Assembly: GCF_009870125.1 (NCBI RefSeq)
Contig: NC_046679.1
Location: 26,846,001 to 26,910,000 of the forward strand
Reading direction: 5' to 3'
Origin: Drosophila pseudoobscura
Taxonomy: Eukaryota > Arthropoda > Insecta > Diptera > Drosophilidae
Length of the DNA stretch: 64,000 nt
The notes under the pieces are model-generated. The model worked only from the letters and a program-made list of their open reading frames with translations, was not told the origin of the DNA and ran no database searches. A program made the position numbers and the translations under genes. This document shows, one piece after another, positions 12,026 to 24,776 of this stretch. The stretch's first letter is position 1; each line of letters begins with the position of its first letter.

Positions 12026-13446
12026 TGTTAACCAAACTTCAAGCATTCCTAGAACTAACAGATGACAAACAGCAGATTGAAGGAAAATAAATTACAGAAA
12101 TTGCTGGAAATACGACACGAGGGAAACTGATCAAATTCCAGGAACTAGAACTGCATTCTCAGCCCCCAAAAAGGCACACAAAACCACTCTAGAACTTTCT
12201 AAATACAGACAGCATCAAAGAGAAAGAGAGGAGCTTTCCTGCAACTCCTACACTTTTGCCACGCACTGTACATCGAGCGAGCCACACATGGGCGAGGGAT
12301 TGCGTATCCTAATTTAATACACGTATCAGCCACCGTATGGGGCTCGTTCTTCTTTCAGTGAGCATCAGTCGGGGTCGAAGGTCGGGGTCGTGTGGGTTTT
12401 GTTTTGCGGACTCTCATTAAACGTAATCCCGTAATTCATTTGACAGCATTTCGCATCTGTATGCCAGCATTGTGCACTTGCTGCTGCTGTCTGACCCACC
12501 CACCCAGAGACCGACCCACCGCTCATTAACCAGTCATAAGAACACCTACCACCCCCACCCACACCCACACCCGCACCCTCCCCTGTCGTGTCTGCCTCTA
12601 TTTGATATTGTAACCTGTGTGTGGTGTGGTGTCGTGTGTGCTGGCTTCCACAGAATCATCCAGAGGGAGGCCCCAGAGGGAATCACGTTCGCACATAGGT
12701 TTTGGCGTAATTACCCGACAACGCCACTCCACCGGAATCGAAGGGAATCAAATCGAAAGTTAATTAAATCATTCACACTTCGGTGGCATCGACGGTAATC
12801 AAACAATAGTTGTGCAAATAAATTTATGCAATGTAATTATTTATTGAACAATAATAATAATAAAACACAAATGACTTTCCATGGAAATGAAATCAAATCA
12901 AGGAAAAGGCTGGATTTAACGAGAAAGACCTTGACCGTCAATGTGTGGAAACAGACACGCAGCATATAAAAATTAAATCTGAACTTCAGATAAACAGAAT
13001 TCCGTATAATTGGAAGGATTACATATGAATATGTAATATATTTTAAACTATTTTTCATATCATTTAAATGCCACCTCAAGAGCTTGTTGGGGGTTCTACT
13101 ATTATCACAAGGTATCACCGAACGAATCAATATTTGAATAAAAGCAGAACCTTCTTCCATTCACTCGCACTCATCGTCCGTCTACAACTACTTTTACAAA
13201 TTGGATTGTTATCACTCACAACGAAACGTCCTGTCCTTCTCAGTTATTTTGAGGAGTTTTTTTTTTTTTTTGTCAGCCAAGCCCCTTTGTTGTCGCCTGT
13301 CAGTGGCAACTGCTGCCAATCCCCCCGCCCTACCGCTGGATGTCAGAGTCAAGGCTGCCTCTCAGCCAAAATAGTTTTTGGCCAAACTTTCGTATGCAAA
13401 AGCAATATATATTAATCGTAGAAAGGCAACATTTGGCAACATCTGA

Positions 13447-13478
<32 letters not shown>

Positions 13479-16400
13479 GTGGGGGATTTCCTCAAGCGGA
13501 TTATCTATCCATCTACTGGGTTCAACTAGTTGGAACCGGCACCTCTACTATCGTCTGTAAATCATGGCCATTGTCGTCGCTTATCACTCGTGACAGCCGT
13601 AGACCCTCTCCACTGACGCACCAAAACGGACAAAAGATAACATTTAGAAATAGTTATTATCGTTAATTGAGACGTTTACAAGCGGCCCCAAAGACCCAAA
13701 GCCCCCAGAGTGGTCTTCTGTGTGTGGATTCCAATCGCTATATTGCTATATCGCCATATCGTCATGTGTTAAGTGAGTTAAAGGCTATGCTCTGTGCTCT
13801 GTGCTCTGTGGCTGTGCCTGTGCCTGTGACGTCAGTGCAATTGCAGCAGAACAGATTCGAAAGTCTCCGGCAATTGACGAACAGTCGGATCTGTACTCAA
13901 TTCATCAATTGGCAGGCAGGTCCCAGGCAAAAAGAGAGAGAGAGAGGGCTGTGAGAGTCGATACTTGGATACCCTTCAATAATTATTGCCCTGCAAACTC
14001 TTCCACATTTCATTGTTATTCCTCCCCCTCACCCGCACAGAAAAAAGGGTATCAAAGGAGTGTCACCGCCAGCGCAAGAAACAAGAAAACAAAACAAAAG
14101 ACAAACGCAAATAAAAATAGCATAAAATGGACAACAGAAACACACAGCGACAACGCCGACCATCGCATCGCACGGGGAGTGGGGAGTGGAGTGGGGCGGG
14201 CTGGGGTGAAGAGGTGCAGGCAAAAGATGAGTTGCTTTTATTTTCAAATCGTTTCATTTACGTTTTTGCGTCAGCAGCGAGCGAGGAAACGACGCTGCGC
14301 TGCGTATACATATTTTTAGTCGTCGTCGTCGTCGCCCCAACATACGCACTCCACTCTGCCCCACCCCTTCCATATCATCCGCCGATCCACCGGGGTGCCG
14401 GCGATAGTGGTGGTCGCACACCAACAACAACCCAATCGACAATTGAAATTGAAATCGAAAGCATAAGGCGAGTGATCTTTGACAGCGAGAGAGAGAGAGG
14501 AGAAGGGGGTTTCGAAGGGGAGTAGTGACTGTTCGACAGGGGGTTTAGATCTTCGAGAATTGATTTCAACGAACAGTTCTTTGAGTTGTGTAATATAAAT
14601 ACATGGTTTTTAAAGAATCATTCCCTAAATCATGTTCTTATCACTTTATTCGCTCAAAGTGATTCCATCAAAGAGGAATTTCACAATGGTTCAAGCACAC
14701 CGATTATAATGGAATAGAAATATCATACGGACTATGAAAATATTACTCTCCTAATGAATCATTGTTCATTCTGATTCAGGAATAGCTCTCTGGTGAATGG
14801 GTTTACCCCAAAATGGATTAACTTGTTTTTCCATCCCCTAGGGAATGCACATTATTAAACTAAATGAAAAACATTTGCTAAGATTAGACATTTACTTAAA
14901 AATAGTACCTTAAAAACATCAAGCAGCTGTTCTGCTTAGCCATTTACACCGTGAATCATTATCGTTACGATTATATCTGTTCACTGATTTGTCATCATGT
15001 TCTCTCCATTGTTGGCAGGCTACTTATAAGTGGCACTGTGGCTGCTGGCCCTGTCGTCGACTCAGACAAGTGGGCGACAGGACGCTGGCGGTGCTTTGGG
15101 ATATACATTTCATATATATATGTACATGTATTTCCAGCATTGGACACCCCCTTAGACAAAGGTCGCTATGCAAAGCCAAGGTCGAGATTTACAGCCAGGT
15201 CATTGTGTTCTTGGCAGGCGGTAACGCCCACAGCAGCTGTGTGCCCTCCCATCCCCCCGCTCGGCCCACTGTCAACTAGCCTGAGTAAAAAATAGATACC
15301 AAAATACCAAGAAGACCCAAGAAGAACTCTGAAATTTTTATTTGCATTTTGGAATTTATTGCTCTGGCTGAGCGATTTTCCATTTTCTAACTGGTTGTGC
15401 AGCTCTGGGGAATTGGGGGGGTTTTTTTTTTGTTTTGTTTTTGGCTACTGCCAAGGGCTTCGCTTCTACTGTTGCTCAAAGCAATTAAAATTTGAGAAAA
15501 ACGAACGAGAAAAACAACAAACCCACCGCAAGCCCTGCCCACCTACCGCACAGCCACCACACGCATCTTCATCTTTCATCGAAGGTCTTGTGGCACGTTT
15601 AAAATTCAGCAGCAACAAAATCACAAGGCAGCAAAAAGACGAGGACGAGGACGTGGACGTGGACGTGGAGAAGAAGTGACAGCGCAACAATAACGAAAAG
15701 AAAGGATATGTGTAGTGACGAAGTTTTAAATACCCTTTCCGATCGTATGGCAGCATTCTTTCTCATGTCTTTCGGTTTTGATATAATTTGAAATATAATT
15801 TTCTTATTTTTTTGTTTTTCGTCGTTTCCAAATAATTTTTAATAGAAAAAGATCTTCGGACACATCCAATTCGTTTTTCTCAGGATGCTCTACCCTGCAA
15901 ATAGCTGGCCGAAACACCCTCTACCAAAAGTTTATAACAAAACAAAAGGCAATATGTGGCAGGTGTTGGGGTTATGGGCTTGTCAGTCACGGTCATGGCT
16001 GCACCCCATTAGCCCTCTTCCCAGAAGCAGCACAGGCCCGACAACACAATGGATGCGGGTGTCCGGAACAGAGCAGAGCATCAGTAACAGGAGCAGCAGC
16101 AGCTGTGGCAGCGGAAGGAGGCGGAAATTCAATAAGAGCAACAAGAACAGAAAATATTTTGCACCCACGCCAAATTCACGCACACACAGCAACAGTAACG
16201 GGAAAACACCCGCAAGGAAGAGCAGGACACGAGAAACAGAATGCAGACTCGTCGAAACGGGATTACTCTTCTTACAGCTTCGTATTAATCAAAGGGGTTA
16301 CATGAGAGTGCGAGATCACATTTCGTGAAAAATCACATTACAAGGTGAACGAGGCTTCCCATACGCTTCCCTCTCGAAAAAATCCCTCATTTCCCTGCCC

Positions 16401-17735
16401 AGCGAATGCTCTCTGCGGCTAGGGTATCACAGTGTGGTATAACAACAAACATTTGTCGGCAAAAGATGGCGCGTGTGCCCGTATGTGGGTGTGCGAAGGC
16501 GTCTGCGGGGGCGATTGTGTGTGTGTGTGTGGAGGAGTGAAGGATAGCTTTGCGGTGCAATAATTTCAAGTGCGTAGTACATAATCCCCTCTTTCATTAG
16601 AGACTTTTCAGCGGCATCCCCCACATTTGTTATAAACAAAATTACAGTCGGTTGAGGGCGCAAGAGCGATAGTGGGCGGGGGATTTAGCACTGGCAGACG
16701 CTGCGGCGCAGCAACAATTTGCACGTAAAAAAACGTCAACTGTGGTGCTCCTCTGCTCTGCTCTCTGTGGCTGCATTACATAAGAAATTCTTGCAAAACT
16801 TGCATGGGATATGCAAATATTAGAAACTGTATTTACTTACCGTTTTAGCAACTATTTGCGATAATTGAAACTGTGTTTTTATCCGCCAATAACCAGACGA
16901 TGGGGGCTGCAGTTCGTCTCTCGCCTTCTTGTGTGCCTCTTGCTGCGGCTGCTTTATGTTCAAATTGGTGCACAATGCCCACTAGCAGCGCTATTGTGGC
17001 TATTTATTTAGTAGTTAGTCTGTAGGAGCTGCCGCACTTAAGGTTTTTGCATTTCTTTATTCTGCGTCATTCGCGAAGACGCGACAGAATTTGATTTTTC
17101 CGCAACGCCACAAAACACATCCGCCTCGGTCGAACTTTGGAAAAATTGTGGGGCCTTTGGAACAGCTGTGGGGGCTACACAAAACACATTCGCGTATTCA
17201 ATTAACTTGAGGTACTTGTTCTGGAAGTACATGGAGATGGTTTACAAGTCAAATTAATTGTTACATTCACACTTCAATTTTGTGTGTTAATAATAATTAT
17301 AATTATATGCTTCAGATATATTTCATTCAGATGCAAACAAAACAAAAACAAAAACAAAACAGCAAATGGATGGGGGCTCAAGTATGTAAAGTCGACATTT
17401 GCTACATATTTACTACATAAGGGAAGGAAAAAGAGGGTATGGACATGAGGCAAAATGGGTCAGAAAAGCAACGCATGCAAGGTAAAATCCACCTCTTTGT
17501 CTAATATACCTTGACTTGTCTGTTTTTTCCTGTTGTCCATACCCTCTTTTATAGCCCATTCGAAATGACGACTCATACTTTCGTTGCAGAAGTGAGCCTG
17601 ACTCTCAGAAAAATACCAAAATATACCGTAAATATACTGATTAAAAAACGAAAAGAGACATATATTCGAATCTACTATATGGTGGGAAAAAAACCTCAAT
17701 GGAACCACCATGAACTAAAAGTTAACGTTTCATTT

Positions 17736-17751
17736 GTTCACTGCAGTGAAC
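17736..17751. repeat. Perfect 16-bp palindrome upstream of Bin1
   Basis: GTTCACTGCAGTGAAC equals its own reverse complement. It shares the core CACTGCAGTG with the 14-bp palindrome at 10315. It lies 275 bases before the Bin1 ATG. Confidence 0.8.
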
Positions 17752-18025
17752 GAACTTAGTTCACCACTTGAACCAGAAAGAATTTAAATGTTTTTACGAG
17801 GTAACTACACCGTAACTACACATTAGCTACATACTAACTACAGTTGTATGTAATTATCGACAGAGACACCTGACGAGCAAATGAGGAAAACCATTAGGGT
17901 TGCTTTGCGACGTTTCGCAGCACTTATTAAACAATTTTCAAGAAAAAAGTGAACAAATCCAAATATTGCCGCTTTTCTATTAAAATACCAGCAAAAAGCT
18001 GCTGCTCAGTGAAAATATAACCAAT

Positions 18026-18568
18026 ATGGCCAACGTAGAGTCAATGATTGTGGAGGAAAAGACGCAGGTCAAGCAGATTGATCGCGAGAAGGTTTGTTTT
18101 TCTCCCCCACTGGCGGCCGGCTGTGGCAAATTGTGTTATTTTTTCTCTCCAACTAATTTCCTATTAAATCTTCCATGGCAGACTTGTCCGCTGTTGTTGC
18201 GCGTGTTTTGCTCCACGGGTCGCCATCACTCCGTGTCGGAGTACATGTTTGGGAATGTTCCAACCAACGAGCTGCAGATCTACACATGGCAGGACGCCAC
18301 CCTCCACGAACTGACGTCCTTGGTGCGGGATGTGAACCCGGACACGCGTAAGAAGGGCACATACTTTGACTTTGCTGTGGTGTATCCCAACTATCGCAAC
18401 AATCACTTCCAAATGCGCGAGATCGGAGTCACGTGCACGGGCCAAAAGGGCATCGACGACAACAAGACGCTCGCACAGGCAAAGTTCAGCATTGGCGACT
18501 TCCTGGATATTTCCATCACGCCGCCCAACCGCCTGCCGCCCCCAGCACGCCGCCAGCGACCCTATTGA
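18026..18568 (+). CDS. Bin1: Bin1, SAP18 histone deacetylase complex subunit
   Basis: Nuclear corepressor subunit of the Sin3-HDAC assembly and of the exon-junction-associated ASAP complex. Drosophila Bin1 was named for interaction with Bicoid (family knowledge). Exons 18026-18091 and 18182-18568 join in phase 0 to give 150 residues, the length I recall for Drosophila Bin1. The N-terminus is a short charged tail ending in REK; the rest is the ubiquitin-like SAP18 fold (CPLLLRVFCSTGRHH, TWQDATLHELTSLV, GTYFDFAVVYPN, FSIGDFLDISITPP), with a basic C-terminal tail (RRQRPY). The ATG at 18026 follows a stop-containing leader. The 90-base intron is a multiple of three and has no in-frame stop, so retention would add 30 residues between positions 22 and 23. 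Bin1 ends 186 bases from the convergent cuticle-like gene. Confidence 0.97.
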   Translation: MANVESMIVEEKTQVKQIDREKVCFSPPLAAGCGKLCYFFSPTNFLLNLPWQTCPLLLRVFCSTGRHHSVSEYMFGNVPTNELQIYTWQDATLHELTSLVRDVNPDTRKKGTYFDFAVVYPNYRNNHFQMREIGVTCTGQKGIDDNKTLAQAKFSIGDFLDISITPPNRLPPPARRQRPY

Positions 18569-18621
18569 TGGGGAATACATGCGAATGGATCCTATAATCG
18601 AGTATATATACACGCTAAACA

Positions 18622-18627
18622 TTTAAT
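18622..18627 (-). terminator. Possible poly(A) signal of the cuticle-like gene
   Basis: ATTAAA on the minus strand, 128 bases past the stop codon. If used, the transcript would end close to or overlap the 3' UTR of the convergent Bin1 gene. Confidence 0.35.
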
Positions 18628-18754
18628 TTTCACTTTCACTTGACACTCAATGAAATATGGACATAATTATACGATGGATACAAATAAGACAAAGACTTAA
18701 GAGCTGCTTGACTTAAGGTGCTACGCTAATGTGAGGAGGGATGCAGCGAGCGGC

Positions 18755-21700
18755 CTAGTTTCTGTAGATGCTACTGGGACGCTTGGACTTCTTTTTGCCC
18801 AGCTGCGTCATGTCGATCTCCAGGCCATTGGGCAGAACGGCGCGGTTCTCCTCGTAGTTGATGAAGCCGTTCTCCTGCAGCTCCTCATCGTTGTCGCGGG
18901 CGTTCGGATCGCACCGGATCCCCGTCTCGTAGTTGTATTCACGTTTGTTGCCATCAGGATCGATGTAGCCATACGTGCCCCTAAAACAAAGAAGGGAATT
19001 ATGGATTGAAGGGCATTCCCGCTTGCAAGCTCAGTGCCACTCACTTTGTGATGCAGTCGGTGCCGATGAGCTCCTCCTTGAAGGATCCATCGTCGTTCTC
19101 GTAGCCCCAGGTGATGCTGCCGTCCTCGTTCTCGTCGCGCCACTTGCGAAGGGTCTGTGCCACTGGCCGCCTGGAACGCTGCTGCTGCTGATGCTGCTGC
19201 TCCCTCTCCGACCGCTCGTCCTGCAGCTGATTCTGGTCGATGATGGGACGCGGCTGGACTGGCTTGGGCCTGGGACGAGGCGCCTGCTGCTGTGCTGGCG
19301 GCTCGGGGCGCAGGGCAGCGGCTGGTCGTGTGCGGATCACGGCCACTCGCTGGGGCTGTTGCTGCTGCGGAGGAGGTGGTGGCGGTGCTGCTGCTGTGGG
19401 CGTGGGACGCTGCTCCAGGCCGAATCTCTGCGAGTTCTCGAAGCGACCGATGCCAAAGTCGTTGAAGGCGGCGGGTCGGTTCGATGGCGCGGGAATGGAG
19501 GGACGCTCGGCGAAGCGTGGCGGAGCGGGCAGGATGGCCGCCGGCTGGGAGTCCTCGTTCTGCTGCAGGAACTGCTGGACCGGCGACGGCGAGTCGATGG
19601 CCTGCTGGCCGTTCAGAAAGGCGGCGGCCGCCTGCTGGAACTGCGACTGCTGCGAGTGGGCCAGCTGCTGCTCGCGCAGGAGGTTCGGCAGATACGGCTC
19701 CGGTTGCTCATCCTCGGCGGCCTCCGTCACCGGCCGCTCCTCGATGGGTGACGATATGCGCTGGGTCACAGCCGGCAGGATGGCATTCGTCTGGCGCAGC
19801 GACTGTCCTGGACGACGCACCCGGAGCACGGCCTGGCGGTGGGGCACTTGACCGGGCGACACAAGGGTCCCGGGAATGTTCAGACGCTGTGGATAGTTCT
19901 GGGCCTGGGCCAAAGCCAGGGCGCTGCAAACGAGCTGTAAGTAGAGCGACACACATTAGTGGCAGCGACACCAAAAGCGTTGCTTGGCTCTGTGCCAATT
20001 GTGCCAAAACGGGGCGTTGCAACAGAATCGGGGCCCAGCCAAGCCACACGTGGCCAATTTGTCATGGCATTGCGCCTCCTCTTTTGGCGTTGCCCCTCTT
20101 AATTAGTGGAGTTTTATATGTGGGTCTATATTTATGGGTATGCCTGGGTTGTTTCTTAGAAGTTTCCTCACATTTCCGATGTCTTTGGTAGTGGAAATAC
20201 CATTTTATGCGAATTTGTGATCGAAGTGATCATTGAAGTGCATTTTGGTCAAGGAAATGTAGAAATTTCCAGTACTTAAATGTTTTTCTTTCAAGCAAGA
20301 GCTCAAACTTGGTAGATCCCCGTGTATGGGAGGTGTAAATCTGAAAGATATCCATGGCTTATGTCTTTCTGTTTCTGTAGAAAAGTATACACAATTCGAA
20401 GAAGGAATTCCTTTTAAAAGTAAAAGTTTTCATTAAATTCCCTATAGATGGCAGCTGGTAGTGTCAGTGTCCCCAAAGTCGCAGTTTCTATAGGTTTTCC
20501 CCGATTATCTGGCACCCCTTTTGGAGTCCCCTGATCGGCTCACACCTTCGTGAACTGGTTTCAAAAATTTATACACCGCTTATGTACTGTACTCCGGGTA
20601 CGCCGCCAACAATTTGTAATTGTAGCGTGGTGGCGGTGGCGGTGTGGTGGCGGTGCAATACCTATAAATGTGGACCATAAAGCAAATCGCAGAAATCGCT
20701 GAAACCCCGCCCCGCCGCCGCCGCCGATCGATCATAAAAGCCAAAGACAAACCGAAGCCCAGAGCCGGAGCCAGAGCCAGACCTCAAGATATATCGGTGT
20801 TCGTACAGTTAGAGACCAAGAAAAACATTTCTGTTTCGCTGTCTGGATTGCGTAATTTGCATTTTGCATTGCCAGAGCTATGCGGCATGGCATGTGGCAT
20901 GTGGAAAGCACATTTCAGTCGCTGATCGCCAAAAAGTTTCCGGTTCGCAAAAGAAGTCAAAGTCTAGGACAAGTGTGCAGTGTAGTCCAAGACGCTTTGA
21001 TCGTACAGATCGGTGCGATTTCATTATTTTTAATTAGTGGCCGCTGCCGCTGCCGCTGCTGTTGCAGTTGCACAAGGCGTGAGTGAGGTGAGGCAGAGAG
21101 CCGGCTTATGGCTTGAGGCTTAAGTCTTTTGGGTTTCTGTTTCAGTTTCCATTTGGTCACAGATCAGATAACTTTGCTCCAGTTTTTCGCGGGGCTTGTA
21201 TAAAGAATTATGGCTTTGGGGAAGTACATAAAAATTCAATACGGAATTACGGTGGCCATTAAGGTTCTTGACATTCGATAGGGGTATATGGTAATGGTGG
21301 AAATTTCATTGGATAAAAGTCGAGAAATACCTGGAAATGGTGGGAGGATTTCCAGCCTATAATTTTCTAAAGGAATGCATCCATTTATCTATCTAAATTA
21401 GGATTGAAATCCCAGCAGAATCGACCCTTGAGGGACATCTTCTAACACCTCTCCGCCACTCCACTGTTTCCTATGGTATATTTCTCCCCGGTTATAAAAG
21501 CCTTTCTTTCCGTCCTGCACTTGTCTTTCATAATCGTTTAATCTGTTGCCACTTGAATAAACATGGCTATAAATTGATATCCCGCAGCTCGCCCAAAACC
21601 ATGATCTATCTGCCAGTGCATGCAAATTTTGTTATGTATTCAGTCAACACACACACACACACATACATTTTTTGTATGTTTCTCGCATTATTATTATTAG

Positions 21701-23844
21701 CCATTACTTTCCTGTATCCGAGCCATTGGTCTGTTTTATGTGCAGCGCCATTCAAGCCAAAACATTCCAGTGGCAGCCTGTGCGGACTTGGCTGACTGCC
21801 CAACTACTGGCTGACCACTACCTGGTCAAGTGAACTACTTGGCTTTAAAAATAATGAAAAGCCAAAGAGATATAGCCCCACAGATAGAGAGAGGGAGAGA
21901 GAGCGACACTTGCAACCTGCACGAGGAGTATTTGGGTGCATTTGCTGGCGGGGGAACTTGATTTGATTTAATTGCTTTTAAAGACTCCACTCCACTCCAC
22001 TCCGCGCCGATCCGCTCCGCCTCATGTGGCTTGGTTCAAGGAAACCAGAGCCCCCCAGAGACAGCCGAAAAATTCAAAAATGCTGAAAGATCGAGCGAGG
22101 GAAGGCAAGCCCAAGACTGGTCTACAGCCGTGGGTGGGTGCAGACGACTCGTCGACTCATCGAAGAAAGACAACAAATGTGCTGTGTTGTTGGGGCAGGG
22201 CACTCCTCTCCACCGATCCGCTGTCATTAGTAACAATAACCAAGGAAAGGCTACGGAAAGGACTGCTGGCCTTGACTTGGCCATTGACCGAATGAAATCG
22301 AAATTTACGCTGCCCCATCGAAAACTGTTTTTCTCGTTTTTCGTTTTGCGTTTTTCTCGTTTCTGGAATAGTTGTCAGTGCACTTTCAAGCCGGCTCTCA
22401 GAGTCTGATCGGTCGGTCTCAAATATGTAACACTTTATTCAGAAACGAAACGAAACCGAACGAATCTTGTACATAAATAAATTCATATACTCGTTCATTA
22501 CGTAATCCTCTCAATACACATTTACCCCGCCCAAAGCTGCGTTTCAGTGTGGGTCTGGGCTCTGTGTGTCTGCTGTATCTTTGTATCTTTGGGAACTGCA
22601 TCTGCTCTTGGCTTCCAGTGGACTGCGTGTGCGTGCCGAGAATTTGCATTAAATTGTTGGGGCTGCTGCCGCCTTGAGTGCGTTTTTTGGCAGCCCCAAT
22701 CAACTACTTATTGGCCACGGACAGCAACGACCTTGGTACAAATAATACACATTATAGGCCAGGCCCAGACGCAGACGCAGCCACACAATGATTTGTCGTG
22801 CTCTCCAAAAATTACCGGCAAATTGAGTGTTTCTTGTCATTATCATTTCATTTCACTTCATTTCGAGCTAACTTTTGGCAAACCTCATTAGGCCAAGCCA
22901 CAATTCGAGCAATCAATCAATGGCATGAAAAATCTTGTTAGCCATGCTGATTAATGGGTTTTTCCAGATTTTTTTCCAAGGGTTTTTCGCAGCTTTAGAA
23001 TGGAGATACGATTTGGTTGGGTTTTAGGGATTTTTAATAGGCATTTTGTGGCCTAATTCTGGCCAGTAATTAGGGAGCTTCCACTTATTTTTCGAACAAG
23101 AAAACATGTTTAATATATCCTGCAGAAATCAAAGTAATTTTCTGTGACAAGACTTATCCCCAAAAATATATTTCAGATATGTTTTTTGCCAATTAATTCG
23201 CCCCAAATCTCAACAGGTAATTGACAATTGATCAGCCCCGAAGCTCAGTAGCAAATGCCTTTGCCTTTGATAATCTTTGGGGCTGTACAGCAAATTGAAC
23301 TTAAGCCAATTGTGGCTCTATTTTGAGAGCTGATTATTGGGCTGCTTGGCAGAGGGCGGGGCGGGACGGGGTGGGGCCTTTGGGTTTGGGCCAAACAAAC
23401 GCTCGTTAAAATAGCTGACCCGAGGGCTTGGTTGAGCAATGGAATTCTTGGGCCACACAACAATCGCGCCGAAGCGATTGTATCGCATATTTATGATGCG
23501 ATCTATGGGTATTTTTATGATTCCAAAACGAAATCAAATGTCAATTGTCGAGCGTTAATTGCTAATTGCCATTGCATTGAGCCAGACATTGAGGGACTTT
23601 CTAGAAAATGCAAATATCCCAGCGAACAAGTGCATAAGCTGAATATGTCTTAATCGGCGACTCAATCAGCGATTGAATGGCGATCTTAAGCTGCTAACCG
23701 AACGACCTTGCGGGGAGCACATACAGTGCATGATTCACACGCATAACTTCTATGACAAAAGAACTGTAGCACAGGGGCTGGTCCCTGAGTTTGTTTGTGT
23801 GTTTTGTTGGTGGGAGAACTTACCGCGATTAGTGGCAGTTGCAT
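18755..23844 (-). CDS. Secreted protein with cuticle (R&R-like) domain
   Basis: Three exons: 23824-23844 (seven codons, MQLPLIA), 19045-19934 and 18755-18980, phases 0 and 2, total 378 residues. The first exon sits behind a 3.9 kb intron and supplies the start of the signal peptide, which continues LVCSALALAQA in exon 2; cleavage is expected after about residue 18. Residues 20-280 are low complexity, rich in Pro, Gln, Ala and Arg. The C-terminal region (about 285-330) has DGSITWGYENDDGSF and GTYGYIDPDGNKREYNY, resembling the chitin-binding Rebers-Riddiford consensus, with two unusual Cys residues (TDCITK and GIRCDPN) that could form a disulfide. A role in cuticle or another extracellular matrix is inferred. 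I do not recognise the gene by name. The first-exon assignment rests on a consensus donor (GCG|GTAAGT), matching phase, and completion of the signal peptide. Confidence 0.85.
19935..23823 (-). other. 3.9 kb intron of the cuticle-like gene
   Basis: Bounded by donor GTAAGT (from 23823 down) and an acceptor ending CTTACAG at 19935. No internal exon was recognised. It includes a minus-strand TATA-like CATATAAAACTCC near 20108-20120, and a plus-strand CCTATAAATG near 20660-20670, neither attached to a convincing ORF. Such a large intron after a signal-peptide exon often carries tissue enhancers; this is inference. Confidence 0.6.
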
Positions 23845-24013
23845 GATGAATGTGTGTGACTCTTTCACTATCCAAATTCCGGAAATCACTGAAACACTCT
23901 TCACACTGAAAGACAGAACAGATTTGTCCGCTGGGCACCGCTGAGGAGTAGTTACTTTTGGGCCAACCGCCGTTGATCGCTCAAATGCTGGGCGCACCAG
24001 GTGTGCAGGCGGC

Positions 24014-24019
24014 TTTATA
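24014..24019 (-). promoter_or_regulatory. TATA box of the cuticle-like gene
   Basis: CCTATAAAGCC on the minus strand, about 170 bases before the seven-codon first exon. A start near 23986 (within GCATTTG) would give roughly 33 bases spacing and a 5' UTR of about 140 bases. TATA promoters are usual for cuticle genes. Confidence 0.6.
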
Positions 24020-24028
24020 GGCAGCGGC

Positions 24029-24776
24029 TCTCGGCTCCAAGTGGAGCTTTGGCTTGGGCCTGCGGAAAATTTATGTGAGGCGTGTGTGGTGTATGAATGC
24101 CAAAAGTAGTCCACAATCGGCTCCGGTTAGCGCATCTCTCGATGAAGTAATGGAAAAGGAAAGTGAAGGTGAATGGATTTCGCACATGAGAATCGATTTT
24201 GTCTTTCGGCTCCGTGGAACGTGATTTAGATTTAAATTACTTTTACCGCGTCCGCGAATGAGCCCAACGAAAATTCAGACAACTGGCAACGCTCCAGACT
24301 GAGCTTTGGCTGGGTTTAAGCCTTGCTTTTGGCCTGAAAGTCAAAGCCAAAGCTGCTTCAACGGTGCGTATAAGCGATTTCATGGCAGGCTAGCAGAGCT
24401 CTAAACCATCTGGGAATTAGCTGGGTTTCACACCTTTTAGTTGGTTTGCAGCTTGGCTAGCCAGGCGTTTTTTTCCTGCCAGATTTAATTTGTTTTAATT
24501 ATGTCTTGCTTAAAGACCCACAAATTTAATAATTTTTCAAAAATCATAATTAAAGAAACCTTTCTGCTTTGGTTTTAAAATAAATTCAGAATTTTTAATT
24601 CCATTCAGATATAAATAAAAAACAAATATAAGAACTTAGTTTAGTGTAGAATGAGAAAAAAATGTTTTTAGTGCGGGTGCAACTAAGCGCTATCCCCCCT
24701 ACGTGTGTGTGTGTGTGGTTCCAATATATCACAGTTAGACATGTCAAAACGGGAAAAGGGTTAGTGCAGATTCCAG
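24029..24776. other. Short spacer left of the middle SLC22 gene
   Basis: Holds the upstream region of the cuticle-like gene and the 3' UTR of the transporter. ATTAAA on the minus strand at 24594-24599 is a possible cleavage signal for the transporter. A GT tract lies near 24702-24716. Confidence 0.5.

Larger units (their letters stand above)
7640..17590. other. Spacer between sra and Bin1, no convincing gene
   Basis: Ten kilobases without recognisable coding sequence. Besides likely sra 5' exons and promoter, it holds an imperfect tandem repeat at 10377-10700, CA-rich sequence near 11058-11090, an 18-G run at 12008-12025, a T run at 13259-13271, a TG tract near 13450-13476, CCACCC-type sequence at 12500-12580 and a GAGGAC/GTGGAC hexamer run near 15639-15670. 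The longest ORF, 235 codons at 9123-9830 on the minus strand, has no recognisable domain and biased low-complexity composition, so it is not called. Confidence 0.6.
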
